Shown piece after piece: positions 22,645-34,481 of a DNA stretch of 64,000 nt; the first letter of the stretch is position 1, and the number at the start of each line of letters is the position of its first letter. The notes under the pieces are model-generated. The model worked only from the letters and a program-made list of their open reading frames with translations, was not told the origin of the DNA and ran no database searches. The DNA lies in the NCBI GenBank assembly GCA_022419385.1, contig JAJUBI010000005.1, forward strand, positions 62,001 through 126,000. Direction: 5' to 3'. Made by a program: the position numbers and the translations under genes. The stretch comes from Paraconiothyrium sp. Pb-2020. Taxonomy: Eukaryota; Ascomycota; Dothideomycetes; Pleosporales; Didymosphaeriaceae.

Positions 22645-24652
22645 TATAAGTCCCTGAGACAATATGATACAAAAGAATTGGAAGAGGCTTTCCCAACAAT
22701 CTCTGCCTCCCAGTTGACACTCTAATTGCGGCTCTCCGAACAAATATGCGCCGCTCGCTGGCACTGCGGATATATCTTACCCGACACATGTTTGTGTTTG
22801 TGTCTTTTTTCTGTAATTGATACGATTCCTTGTGTAAAGCCTCTCCATACACCTGCATGTGGCAATATAGCTCGTACAGGACTGAAGACAGCTTGATCCT
22901 GTGTACGCGTGTATCGTGGGCACTTATCGAGAGGCATAGCGTTCGCAGGCGTTGCATTAGGGTATCCTTAGGTGGAGTATACTCTTTGAGAGGATAAGCG
23001 TTGTGGAGGTGAAAGCTCTCTGGGGCGTCACTGATTAGCGGCATAAGCATGATTAGTGGTATGATAAGATGGAAGTGAGGTGGGCGATGTAGATTTTGAC
23101 TGCACTTAGTGCTGTTGATTAGCTATATTGCGTACCATAGTTCTGCATCTCCACTCAACACTTAATAGAACACCAATAAGTCAACACCAAAGCTTTTCCC
23201 ATGAGCGTTGCCTAACAGCACGTTATCAAAATGCCGAAAGAAGCCTCTCTATTTCGGCAGACCCAGGTAACCCATTCGCTTCCCAACCAGATTGATCACG
23301 ATCTATATTACCATTATCTCAGCTTGAAACGACTAAATACCAAAGGAATAATCTCTCAACTTCAAGCTCAGTTCCCTATTTCATTTTTCAACATCTCTCC
23401 GAACATTAAAATATCGGAAATCACGAGTCCACCAAGATACTTTCCATTCTTCTCAATCTTTGTACTGCTAATGTTCCACAAGGAGCGAAATGCCAAGATA
23501 CCGGCTTTGAAACGTGCATGGGAACGTGTAAGGCCACTCCATGGCAAGTAAGTGTTTGTCTTTTCCAAAAGCGTCAATCTTTGTAATACAATAGTAATGC
23601 GTAAATACAAGGTCCAAGGGGAGTACACATATGATATTGCACTTACCACTCATGGAGTACTTACTCTCTTACATGTCACTTCTGGCAATCACAAGTGCTT
23701 GAGAATTGTCCTTGGGGGGTTATCGATGGTGGCGTGGACAAGGAACTATAAAAGTTACCAAGGTTCCTGGTCAAGCTTGCGAACAGAAGCGTTCGCTTGA
23801 CCGCCATGTGACAGAGTCCCATCCTCACAGTTCGGAAGCTCGGACCCTTGGCGCTGGGTTATAGCGATCTCGGCAGAAAGGCAAGAAGGCAAAAGGAACC
23901 GAAAAATGTAACTCGTCTACTATTGTTGCAGTGGTAGACTAAGTAATCACAGTTGAGTCCATTTTCGACGCAATAAACAGATCTTAGCCAAAGCTGCTAG
24001 AACACTCTACAAACGTAAATTGATTACTTGTAGTAAAGCCTTATCGCTCTGTGCACAAAGAGATTTATTACCTCCTGATTTTACCTTATCTTTATCTAGA
24101 GGAACCTTCTGTGATTACCTGCTGCTGCAATCACAGTATTTTGTTTTGGACTAAATCGTTATTGAGTTCTCTATGAAGCGTACAAGTCCAGAACCACCGA
24201 TCGACGGAGGGTCAGAGTGGGCAGCAATCATTTCGCTACGCTGGTAATCATGGGCAGCTTGCGTAACAAAGTCATAACATGTTCTATTTATTTCAATTCG
24301 CACGACGTTAGAATTGCGGGAAACAACGATGTGATACGTTAGCTCAGTCACACGAGACTTGTTCAATGCATTGAAGTCCGTCATTACGTCGCGTTTCCGC
24401 TTCAACCTAAACTTTAGTGAATTATTTACCGATAAGGCTAATGGCTGTGTGGTTGAGAGAATGTTCTTGTCGACGCTCCTCAACGCCTCTCTTGTCTCGT
24501 TCACGAACTTCTGATACTATCTTCTTCTCACAAATCTGAATTCGAGTTTCAACTTATGCATCGTTGAATTAATCCGATTGATAATGTTGAAAAAGCTGCA
24601 TAAGTGTCGGTTGCGTGCGGCATTACATCAGACCTGCTGTTCCCAATCTACA
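22645..24652. other. Gene-poor AT-rich block
   Basis: About 2 kb with no recognised gene. A minus-strand open stretch (24151-24504, 117 codons) has no domain I know. A 10-base inverted repeat, GTAATCACAG at 23943-23952 and its complement at 24109-24118, flanks about 155 bases; alone this is too weak to call a transposable element. The block may hold decayed repeats. Confidence 0.35.
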
Positions 24653-25943
24653 CTAGACATTATCCCGTGACGACCGAGGCTGATGATTTGACCAAGCATC
24701 GTCTTGGATGGTTACATGGGTCGTCTTTACGATCCCTGACCCAGACGCCTTCCTGTCCTCAAGCTCCAGCATATACCGCTCACTCTCATCGTCCGCGCTA
24801 TTGTCCAGCTTGGTATGACCCTTCGTGCTGTATACCGATGCAATTGGGTTGCTCTGACTCTGTTGCTTCCTTGTTGTCATTCCGAGGGAGTTTGCGAATT
24901 TGGCCGGTAAGATCTTCGCCATTATGTTGTTGATAGTCTTGCGAAGAGGCGGCAGATTTGCGATGACGATGCCGACTGCAACTTCATTTATACTGCAGAT
25001 GCTTAGGTCGATAGCATCCCACATTGGCTCTTTAGTACGAAGGAACCTGTACGTGATGGGGATCTTGGCGATCGACAGGGCGGTGCCTCTATTCAAATTG
25101 TAAGTGCATATTCGGATGTTCTATCGCGCGCACACTTACACAAGCGCCAGCAGGAACACGATTCTAACCCCCCACTGAGTCTGTTTGCTGAGTTGCACAC
25201 GGTTCAGATACACGATCGGAGCAGCGGCATAGATCTAAAGAGTCAGCTTCAGAAGTAGAAGAGTTGCAGGGGATGCACTAACCAGATCAGTAATGACGTT
25301 CGCGGCAATTTGTGCATAGGCAGTGCCCTCGCTGACCGCAGCAGGCCAGCACTCTTGATGTACGCTGAAATCCCATCTCGAGTAGTATGGCCGGCAGAAC
25401 GCAAAGTGCAGGATCAGCATCATAATAAAGTTGCACAAGACCACGATAATAACGGAGATCCAAATGAGGATGCGGTACGAGGGTCCGAAGTTCAAGGCCA
25501 TCAGATATGCGCAAATCGAGGCTTTGACCAAGAACATGGCATAGACATTGAGGCACTGCGAGATGAAGATGATGTGCAGTTCATTCGAGGTGTGCGCCAT
25601 GTCCGTCCACCAGGGATCTGCCATCAAGCGTCCTTGGCCGCCTTTCACTGCTAGAATGGCATAAGGTATACAAGACAGAAAGTTGAGAATCTTTTATATC
25701 TGCTTAGCTGGGAGTCATCATTCAAAGCATCACAGTACATACCACTCCCCCAATCATGAGCCAGTCACTCAGCCCTAACCATGGACTGACCCTAAATCTC
25801 ACAACGACACGCCATATCGCGACCAACGTGCAAAGCGTGGTCATGGCGATCGCGTCCGCTATGAGTTCCCATCCTCTGTTGGGCCATTGGAAGTTGGGGT
25901 CTTCGGTGTTCAAGGGGCCGGTCGTGTGCCCGGTGTTCGACAT
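24653..25943 (-). CDS. Fungal rhodopsin-like seven-helix membrane protein (PF20684 type)
   Basis: Integral membrane protein of the large fungal family related to PTH11-type receptors; ligand and role unknown. Four exons, all junctions in phase: 25943-25743, 25690-25283, 25234-25140 and 25088-24653. Introns are 48-52 bases with GTATGT, GTTAGT and GTAAGT donors. The product is 379 residues. Helix 1 is IADAIAMTTLCTLVAIWRVV, helix 2 begins SDWLMIGGV, helix 3 includes SQCLNVYAMFLVKASICAYL, helix 4 ILIWISVIIVVLCNFIMMLI, and helices 5-7 follow. The extracellular loop keeps the family FAFCRPYYSRWD and EQC-like CW pair. The C-terminal ~90 residues are polar and cytosolic, rich in Ser, Asp and Lys. ATG 25943 is chosen; an in-frame ATG at 25994 would add 17 residues. 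Confidence 0.85.
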
Positions 25944-28927
25944 AACTGACTGCGCGAAGTGCACAACGTGAGGGGAACAGGAAAAGATCAACAAGATGTC
26001 TTGACAGGCACAGGGGAGGGTGAGGCCTTATGACAAACCCCTCGATGTATAGAAATCTATAAGGAGCACCGAGTGACAGGAAGGCCCGAACTGATCAGGC
26101 CGAAACACCTTGTATATGCGCACAGCTCAGAAAACGACTGCAAGCGAGACCTGTGAAGTTGTCACGCCAATCACTCCACTGCGGTCATTCACAAAGCACC
26201 TGCGATTTGTCCAGGCTCGGCCAAATCCTGAGCATTGATCTTCTCCCTGCCTTGATACGACTGTATACCCGCAGCTCCCGCAAACCCTTCAAACGGGCCG
26301 CATTATTAGAGGGAGCTCCTGCGTCACGGCTTCCTTCCGAGAAGAGGTCTAGCTTCTAGAAGCTAGAGACGTTGAAGAAAAAATGCAGGATGATCATGCA
26401 CTCTAACGGTTGCGATCCGAACGGGACAGAAGCCCGAGCCTTGTTCGGTAGGCTCTAGGCGAGGCGCTCAAGGGATGCCTTGCGAGTGTATCGAGAGTAC
26501 CACTTTCACGAAGCGTAGCGTCCCACATCGATCGGGGGTACCGAGGTGCTTCTGCACATCACTGCGTACAATACTGTTCCCTTCGAGATTGATGATCTGG
26601 TGGTCGCAGAGGTTACTCAAATTTGCTTGTATTCGAAAAGCCTTCGAGTCATTTGCATCCTCAGCTTGATCCTTCACAGAGCTCGATTCTTGGCTGTCGG
26701 CCGAGCCTGTTTTTCCTCTGAAGGACCGGAGCTTTCCTCCGTCTAGTTCAGTACCTACGGCTTATTGTCGGTGCTTTATGAAACTAAGGAACGCGATACA
26801 CGGTGCTCTCAGATCAACAGCGTGGGCGAATATGCGGCTAGAGCCGATCCCGTATTAGTAGCGGACTTGTTTTTCCGTCATATGCTGCGCGGAGCCCAAC
26901 ATCCTTGAGTGGGTTTTACTGAGGTGAAACCAGTGTCGGGAGCCTCATCTTGTATCTATTCTCGTTGCAGACCAGCCTTATGAGCAGACATGCAGCTTCG
27001 AAAAGAGATGAACATCAACAGTGGGGAGTCAACGCACAAGATCTTCCATCCCACGGATAGGGATACTGGTCGAACGCTTATCACTCTCGGGTTCCCAGCT
27101 GATCTTGGGCCCCACGTGTTATTGCGAATCGACTGCGCGGCCTAGCTGCTGGGCATATCGATCGAAGCACACCAGCCTTTGTTGGAAGTACCTCGGTAGA
27201 TCGCGGAGCAAGAGCATTCCAGGAAATTGGTAACGAGGCCTGACGCACGATGCACATCGCAGTCGTAGATCCCAGAAAAGCGACGTTCGCTTCTTGCGCG
27301 TTAATTTGACCCAGATTTGCAAGTCACTCCCATGTCGTGGGTCTCAGTAAACAACGACACTGATGGCTGGAGATTTCGTGGAATCCTGGGAAATCACGCA
27401 AGACGTCCCTCTGAAAGTAGATATCAGGCAATCCTGGTCGTAGCCTCCTCGCTCGGGAGATTCCAAGGCAATCGCATCTTAGTGTGCCCGCCATTCCTCA
27501 ATGTGCACCGCCAATCCGCGCAAGACGCGGGGAAGCGCTTGCAGGAACCGTCGTTTCATCATCTACCTTATCTCACCACTCACTTCGTACGATCCTCATG
27601 ATAAGACATTACAGCGTTTTTCTAATCAATGTTCAGGATGAAGCAATTGGGGTATCGCGTCAGGTATATTGGAAACCCCTCGTACCATCAGTGAGGTTCA
27701 CGATCTGTGCTGGAGCTGGGGTTCAGTTAAGGAAACTGGCCGAGAAGAATTCTCTTGGTATGCTTGTGCGGCTGAGAATCGAGACTCCGAGAGAAGCGCC
27801 GTAGACGAGGCCGCAATAACCAGCACCAACAACAACCAATTCGAGAAGAAGAGCTACTTTCCATATAGAGCAGAACGCAATAAAGCGCAAACGGAATAAT
27901 ACAGGCATAGACTTGTAGTATGTTCTGCGGCGAGGAAAGATTTTGTCAATGTGGTGTTGATACGGGATGCGCTGTTTGGTAGTTCCGGCATTAGACCTGG
28001 GGTCCGGGGTCTTCCAGGAAATCATCCTACAGATTAAGCGAGCGAATGTGGCAGCTCGACGGCCGCCTTGGAAACCTGTCAAATCCTCCTATTGTGCCGA
28101 CCTGCAGGCTCGGAAATTTTATACCGAAGCCACGTCTTCTATGAGTTCGGCATTTCAGATTACAAGGTGCCGATTAGCAAGCCGCATAGGTATCACCCCC
28201 ATTATTACAATGATATTGTAGCTTGTCTAGAAATGAACGTTATGTCTACCTGACTCAATCGCCTAGGGTCTTACTTCCCCCTCGCAAATCGTCTAGTTCG
28301 CGCGAGGGACGGGCCTTGCAAAGGTTCAACTCGGGGTGGAGATCCGCCCTTGAAACTAGACGACTTGCTCGCTAATCTCTTTCGCTGTGCAATGTTTCCG
28401 AGGTTCGCCCTCGAAGGTACACGACCTTCTTCGCCAAGTAAGGATCAGCACCACTAGGAAAACCCTTGCCAATATATTGAAGGAATCTTGTCCTTTCTAT
28501 AGGCTCATCTCCGTCGTGGTTTGCTTGTCGAGCTTGCCCCTCTCGCTATAACATTCTCACCGTTTACCGAGCCGGCGGTGCAAATGCGAAGGAGCGTTCG
28601 ATAGGATGATTCAGTCTGTCATGAATCATGATGCTCTTCGCTTGTCTCTCGACTGAGGCCAACTGCGGCATCTGAATCCACAGTGGTCTGGACTGCAAGT
28701 GCACCACGTGCGGACGCGCGCCTCCGACCAAAGCGTCGGAATCATTTAAGATGTTTCTTCCAAGACCTCGTTGCATCCGGTCCACTCCCTCGTGTTCGCT
28801 GCCAATCATTTCTTCAACGGGTGTTGTAGCTCGTTAGAATCTGTAAGGGACTCTACCTTTTGCGTTTGTGACTCTTGATCGCGCAATAGCCACTCTTTTG
28901 TCAACATATTTTTATCCACTAATCATA
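25944..28927. other. Gene-poor block, nothing confidently recognised
   Basis: About 3 kb, the largest empty block in the window. Open stretches are short and broken on both strands. One minus-strand segment near 27770-27830 reads VVVGAGYCGLVYGAS, like the start of a dinucleotide-binding flavoprotein, but neighbouring frames give no continuation I can trust. It may be a strongly decayed gene or repeat. The last 150 bases hold the GMC oxidoreductase promoter. Confidence 0.3.
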
Positions 28928-30883
28928 ATGCTTTGGTCAATCCTTCCTGTGTCGGTCGTCCTGCCGGTGCTGTTTGGCACTGCAGCGTCTGCGGCTGCTC
29001 AACCTAAGTCGTACGACTATGTCATTGTCGGTGGAGGTACCACAGGTCTCGTTGCTGCCAACAGGCTGAGCGAGGACCCAAGCAGTACGTTCTATCGCTT
29101 CTGCTCATCCTGAAAGGTCAATAAGCCTGACAATCATCACTCTAGAGACTGTCCTTGTCATCGAGAACGGTATTCTCAACAATGGCACCCTTTCCAGCAT
29201 TCCAGGCAATTCTGGCGGCCTCAATCTCGCGGCCATGTACGACATCTACAGTGCTCCTGTGCCCAACCTCGGAAACCAGACTTTCCTCGTGACAGTCGGT
29301 AATGTCGTAGGCGGCGGCTCATACGTCAATGGAATGCAATTTGACCGTGGTGCAAACGCCGACTACGACGCCTGGGAGGATCTCGGCAACAAAGGTTGGG
29401 GCTGGAAAGGCCTTGAGAAGTATTTCTCCAAGAGCAACCACTTTGATGCGCCATCCGCCGCAACCACAAAGGAGTTCAACATCACCTACAACGCGAATGC
29501 CTATGGCGACGGCCCAGTGAAGGTCTCTATTCCAGACTGGCAATTCCCTGACATGAAGAAGCTCTTCGCTTCATGGAATAATGTCAATATTCCGCACCCA
29601 AGAGAGGGTTTCGCCGACCCCGTTGGTGTGTACTGGAGCCCTAACTCAATCAACAAGGATACGGCTACCCGGACTACGTCGCGCTCTGCGTACTACGATC
29701 CTATTGCCTCCAAGCGTTCGAACTTGAAGCTCTTGACTAACACCCACGTTGATGAGATCACATTTTCGAAGAGTAGGACCGGTGCTCTCACCGCAACTGG
29801 CGTCAAGTACACGAGCAAGGATAGCGGCGTGCAGGCGCAGGCTATCGCAGCGAAGGAGGTCATCCTTGCAGCTGGTGGTGTCTTCTCTCCACACTTGCTC
29901 ATGGTATCGGGGATCGGACCCAAGGATGTCCTACAGGCCGCGGGTGTTACTGTTAAGAAGGTAAGCAAGATTCCGCCCCTCAACAAATGGCTTCACACTA
30001 ACCCATCTGCGAACAGGATCTCCCGGCTGTGGGTTCCAACTTCCAGGATCACATCGCCAACTACATGAACTTCAACCTTGAAGGCTACGCCCAGGACAGC
30101 ATTCTCTCTATCAACACCAACGCAACCTACAATCAAACCGTTTACGACCTATATCTCTCGTCTAAGACCGGGCCTTACTCCGTCGGCCGTGCCAATGGCC
30201 TCGTGTTCATGGCCCTGCAGCATTTCGAGCCCACGTACAAGGCCATCGTAAACAAGATCCGTGCCCAGAAGGCCGAGAACTTCCTTCCCGAGCGGTACTC
30301 CAAGAACGCACAGCTCCTCCGCGGCTACGAGAAGCAAGCCGATATTCTCGCCAAACAGTTCGCCGCTGCGAAGGCTGCTGTGGGTGAGATCGTTATCCAG
30401 CCATGGGGATTTTCTGGCATCGCCAACAACAAGCCCTTGTCCCGCGGCACCATCACCTTGAACAACACGCATCCTGAGGCCTACCCCATCGTGCAATGGA
30501 ACACGTTCCAGAATCCCGTCGACGCAGACATCATGGTATCTCTGACAAAGTACAACAGGAAGCACTGGGCACGCCCGGAGCTCGCGAGCTACAAGCCTGT
30601 CGAGACCAGCCCGGGTCTGCAGTATCAGACCGATGAAGAGATTATTCAAGGTGGCATCAAGAGCGGATCGCTTGCGCCGACTTTCGCGCATCCCAGCGGC
30701 GGCTGCAGCATGATGCCGGAGAATCTTGGTGGCTGCGTCAACGAGAAGCTGCAGGTGTATGGCGTCGGGAAGCTGAGCGTTATTGATGCTAGCATCATCC
30801 CCCTCGTCCCCGCTGCGCATTTGCAAGCTACCATGTATGCGATTGCTGAGAAGGCGAGCGATATTATCAAGGCGCGTGCGTAG
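28928..30883 (+). CDS. Secreted GMC oxidoreductase (FAD, family AA3)
   Basis: FAD enzyme of the glucose-methanol-choline family, oxidising an alcohol or sugar outside the cell or in a secretory compartment. The signal peptide is residues 1-22 (VVLPVLFGTAASAAAQ). Three exons: 28928-29084, 29146-29960 and 30017-30883. The product is 612 residues, typical. The ADP-binding motif is YDYVIVGGGTTGLVAANRL; GMC signature 1 region includes VVGGGSYVNGMQFDRGA and signature 2 EVILAAGGVFSPHLLMVSGI. The C-terminus has HPSGGCSMMPENLGG and PLVPAAHLQATMYAIAEKAS, which holds the catalytic His and is the pattern of secondary-metabolite GMC enzymes such as versicolorin B synthase and patulin synthase. Several Asn-x-Ser/Thr sites occur. 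Its promoter has no CGGN3CCG site, so I do not place it in the ETP cluster. Confidence 0.92.
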
Positions 30884-31462
30884 AGGAAGGCCGGGTTAGC
30901 GATAGGCAATTCAGTACCTCATTTCGTCTGCGTGTCTTCTCGTGTATCCATCGGTGAAACAGCGGGGTCGGGCGTAATCTGACTGCCACGCGTACATGTA
31001 TGGTTCGGAGCCGTCGATGCATGGTTGCTGGAGAATTCTAAGGTGGAGCCATCATTATCGCGCGAGAGAAGCCGAGCCCTTGGATATCGGAATGGTATGA
31101 CTGAGGCATGTTGGCAGTTTCGAGTGAGGTCGGTGTTTGCGGGGTGAACCACGCTAGATGCATGTCGTCATCGTTTACAGACATTCATTCTACTGATCTC
31201 AACTGCTTTTGTACGGTTCTGGGAATGTTCATTCTCTCCTTCGTATTTCGGGCGTTGTAATGCCCGTTGAAAGGCATCGATGTGAACATAAGGTTTCCCG
31301 TTAGCCAAACGATACATAGCTAGTAGCTGCTGGAGCGCACGAGTGACGACAGATCTCATGACGTTCACCAACCTTGTCTGTTGGCACAAGCATTACATCT
31401 ACAGTTGGTCTCGACTTTCTTCCCACGATCCTTATGGTACGGTAGCATAGGGGGCCGTCAAG
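30884..31462. other. Intergenic, nothing recognised
   Basis: Spacer between the GMC oxidoreductase and the next short-chain dehydrogenase. No gene and no CGGN3CCG palindrome was found. Confidence 0.4.
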
Positions 31463-32434
31463 ATGGGCATCACCTACTCCCTTTTCTTTCCACCGACCCC
31501 AACACTCACTGAAGACAACCTACCCTCTCAGCAAGGACGGGTCTTTATCGTTACTGGCGGTACTTCAGGCGTCGGCTTCGAGCTTTGTCGCATACTCTAC
31601 CATGCGCAAGGTACCGTATATTTGACTGGCCGCTCAGAAGAAAGCGCCAGGGCAGCTATCTCTCGCATCGAAGCTCTTTCCACGGCAGCGCGCGGAAAGC
31701 TCGATTTCTTGAAGATATCACTGGATGATTTAAGCACGATCAAGCCTGCTGTTACAAGCTTCTTAGAGAAAGAGGACAGGCTTGACGTTCTCTTCAATAA
31801 CGCTGGGGTGTCGAATCCACCGGTCGGTTCCGTCTCGCCGCAGGGCCACGAGCTACAGCTTGCCACAAACTGTCTGGGACCATACCTGTTCACGCAGCTC
31901 CTCCTTCCCACATTGATTAGTACCACAAACAAGAGTCCAACAGGAAGCGTTCGCGTAGTATGGACCGGCTCTATTGTAATTGACCTATCAGCGCCCACGA
32001 GCGGTATCGATATCAGCGACCTAAGCCATCCGCCTAAAGACCAACAAAAGAACTACACTACATCGAAGACGGGCAATTGGTTCCTCGCTGACGATTTGGC
32101 GCGACAGGCTGGAAGTGATGGCGTGTTGAGCATCTGTCAGAACCCGGGCAATCTGAAGTCTCTGCTCACGCGCCACATGCCGCGCATCGTGCCTTTGCTG
32201 GTTTCCCCGTTGTTATATCACGCAAAGTTCGGGGCTTATACGGAGTTGTGGAGCGGCCTGTCCCCAGAGCTTACAATGGAAGATGGCGGCAAGTTTGTGC
32301 TGCCGTGGGGCCGATTACATCCTAATTCGAGGGAGGATTTGCTTACCTCGATTAAAAGGAGGGACGAAGGAGGAACTGGTGTTGCTGAGGAGTTTGTGTG
32401 GTTTTGCAAGAGAGAGACTGGGGCGTTTGAGTGA
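31463..32434 (+). CDS. Short-chain dehydrogenase/reductase
   Basis: Single exon, 323 residues, of the extended retinol-dehydrogenase-like fungal SDR type. The cofactor motif is RVFIVTGGTSGVGFELCR, with an Arg a little downstream (YLTGRSEES) suggesting NADP(H). NNAGVSNPP is the strand-4 motif. The catalytic Ser is in VWTGSIV and the YxxxK motif reads YTTSKTG, so the enzyme looks competent. The substrate is unknown. It sits directly left of the acetyltransferase, but its upstream region lacks the CGGN3CCG site found before the cluster genes, so membership in the ETP cluster is doubtful. Confidence 0.9.
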   Translation: MGITYSLFFPPTPTLTEDNLPSQQGRVFIVTGGTSGVGFELCRILYHAQGTVYLTGRSEESARAAISRIEALSTAARGKLDFLKISLDDLSTIKPAVTSFLEKEDRLDVLFNNAGVSNPPVGSVSPQGHELQLATNCLGPYLFTQLLLPTLISTTNKSPTGSVRVVWTGSIVIDLSAPTSGIDISDLSHPPKDQQKNYTTSKTGNWFLADDLARQAGSDGVLSICQNPGNLKSLLTRHMPRIVPLLVSPLLYHAKFGAYTELWSGLSPELTMEDGGKFVLPWGRLHPNSREDLLTSIKRRDEGGTGVAEEFVWFCKRETGAFE

Positions 32435-32820
32435 CATCAATAGCGGGTAACCTCTGTTTGACAGTTGTGTGTGGTGGACCAGTTGCATGTTGATACTGAG
32501 CAGGTCGATTTGGAAGCATAGGGTTCGATCAAACATCGGGTATAATATGAAGTGCTTACGGTATGAGTGAGAGGTGCAATGGTGGGCTTTGGTCATCTGG
32601 GTACAGATGAAACGGCTTGCCTACACGGTGGCGAAATCGTGCATCTCGAGGCCTAGATTTCTACCACGGTCCTCTGAAGGAACAGCCTCAATCACATACT
32701 GCAGCCTATTTAAGAGCGACCTCTACTAGCCGACACGTTACTACGACATCATTATCCCTTTCTAATTGATCGGACTAATCCGAATCTGAACTCTACCTTC
32801 AAGCGCCACTTTCCTTCATT
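32435..32820. other. Convergent 3' spacer, likely left edge of the ETP cluster
   Basis: Separates the 3' ends of the dehydrogenase and the acetyltransferase. No coding content was seen. I place the cluster border here because genes to the right share the promoter palindrome and genes to the left do not. Confidence 0.4.
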
Positions 32821-34204
32821 TTACCACGAGGGTGGAATGGGCACCCAGCGCTCGACCAGGCCGCGACTGAAGCTATTCGGTAACAACGGATCAACCCCCA
32901 TCCTCATCCGCAAGAACGTATCGCCCACAAGCGGCATGCCCTGCCACATGACCACCGTAACCCAAGCCCAACCGACCAGAGTTCTTATCCAACTCCTCTC
33001 CCCCAGGAAGCGTTGAGAGCCTAAAGGCTTCACCAACCATTGGACGAAGTCCTCAATCGTAATCGCAGCCATCATCCACACGAAGAAAAGGAAAAACCCT
33101 ACCGTGCGCTCTTCCGACGTGATGTTGACCGGCGACGGCATCTGCATCTGGGAAAACGCGTGGAAGAAGCCCGAGAAGAGAAACGCAGCATAGAGTTTTG
33201 TGTAAGAAGAGAGGTTCGTACCCTTGGGAATGCGTAGGAAAGCTGCGAGGGCTTCCGTGTACTGGGTGAGCATGTGGCGGAGTTGCTGATGCCAGAATTT
33301 ACCCCAGAAGTCACGGACGGTCGTTGTCTCACTGAGAACACCGAAAGGTGATGGCCAATCCTGGGCTGAGTTAGACTGGCAAATATACCAACGCAAGGCA
33401 ACTTCCTTGAGAATAGAAACATACCTCTGGCTTACTCAAGCCAAGCAGTACCGCAATAAACGCAAACTGCGCATACTGCATGCTCAACATAAAATACGGC
33501 GTCGATCCAAACACGAGCGCTTTTGCGAAACTCCAACCCAAATTATCATGCCTCAGCGTGAGATACTTGCTGTTCATGTCGCCCACCGTTCCATCTGGCG
33601 CCGTGAACATCAACCTCCTCGTCAACTCGAAGAGGACGTCCGCCACGAGCATGCATTTAACGAACTGAAAGGCCTGCACTGCGAGAAATCTAATCTTTCT
33701 CTGCTTCGGCACGATCCTCACATTCTTGACCTGATGATTCCACCGCACGCCCCGCTGGTTGAACACAAGCATCACAGCCCAAACTAGCTTGCGCCACCCG
33801 AAGGCCGCAAATTTAAGCGCCTCTTTCGCAGGCTTGTCGATGCGCCAGTAGCTGGACTCCGGGCCCGGTTCTGCAGAGAATAATAGTTTCGCTAGCGTGG
33901 CCATGTAGTAGGACCATGCTATCGTGAAGGGTTGCGCTAGCGCAACTGTGTTGGTGAAATGCGGATTCAAATGCGCTTGGATGGCGAGCACGATTAACAG
34001 GGAACTGAAGAGTAAACGCCGACCGCGGAAAGGTGGGCATGCGAGCGCAATGAATTGAATGACAAAGAGGGAGATATGTGGTACGATCGAATCGGTTGGC
34101 TCTCTGAAAGTTGTGTTTGGTGTGTAGTAGTCCGGGGGCATGGCTGTTTTGTTCGCCATTGCGCGCGAGTGGAAATTGACTGGCAAGAAATCGGAGAAGT
34201 TCAT
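32821..34204 (-). CDS. MBOAT/wax-synthase-fold acetyltransferase (SirH/TRI7-like)
   Basis: Membrane acyltransferase likely to acetylate a hydroxyl of the cluster product; sirodesmin's SirH and trichothecene's TRI7 are of this fold. Two exons, 34204-33425 and 33360-32821; the intron 33361-33424 has GTATGT, CTAAC and CAG. The product is 439 residues with about eight hydrophobic helices. The wax-synthase signature VRDFWGKFWHQQLRHMLTQ precedes the catalytic-His segment FLFSGFFHAFSQM. The N-terminal part contains RGVRWNHQVKNV, normal for the fungal branch. It is divergent from the P450 at 34482 and shares with it a promoter carrying CGGGTTCCG, which is why I include it in the cluster. No damage is seen. 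Confidence 0.85.
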
Positions 34205-34320
34205 TGCGCAAGCAATCGAAAGGTATGAAACAGACGAAAAGAGCGACTCTTCGAGACTGTTATTCCGATTGTCTCGATCGAATGACTACCTATGGTAGCA
34301 TACATCATGCGACTAAAGGC

Positions 34321-34329
34321 CGGGTTCCG
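34321..34329. promoter_or_regulatory. CGGN3CCG palindrome (CGGGTTCCG), candidate GliZ-like site
   Basis: Lies 117 bases upstream of the acetyltransferase ATG and 153 bases upstream of the P450 ATG. It is followed by A, so it is CGGN3CCGA, close to the GliZ consensus TCGGN3CCGA. Confidence 0.5.
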
Positions 34330-34481
34330 AGTTGGCGATCTGCGCCGGATACGGTAACCGCGACGCGCGACGCGGATTAAAGGGATCGCACGAAAGGCTA
34401 TCACTACACAGTGTCGAGTGCCATGGTATTATAAGACCGTCTGATCTTGTTTTACGGTCGCAAGTACCTAATTCGCCCGGC

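Noticed and set aside
23943..24118. Ten-base inverted repeats suggesting a small transposable element
   Set aside because: Only 10 matching bases, no target duplication and no second copy seen in the window.
24151..24504. 117-codon open frame on the minus strand
   Set aside because: No recognisable domain and located in an AT-rich gene-poor block; it may be chance.
27723..28082. Minus-strand segment with a GxGxxG-like VVVGAGYCGLVYGAS
   Set aside because: A single motif; the rest of the frame and the neighbouring frames do not continue as a flavoprotein.
28928..32434. GMC oxidoreductase and SDR as members of the ETP cluster
   Set aside because: No known ETP role for this GMC type that I can support, and neither promoter has the CGGN3CCG palindrome; not excluded, but unsupported.
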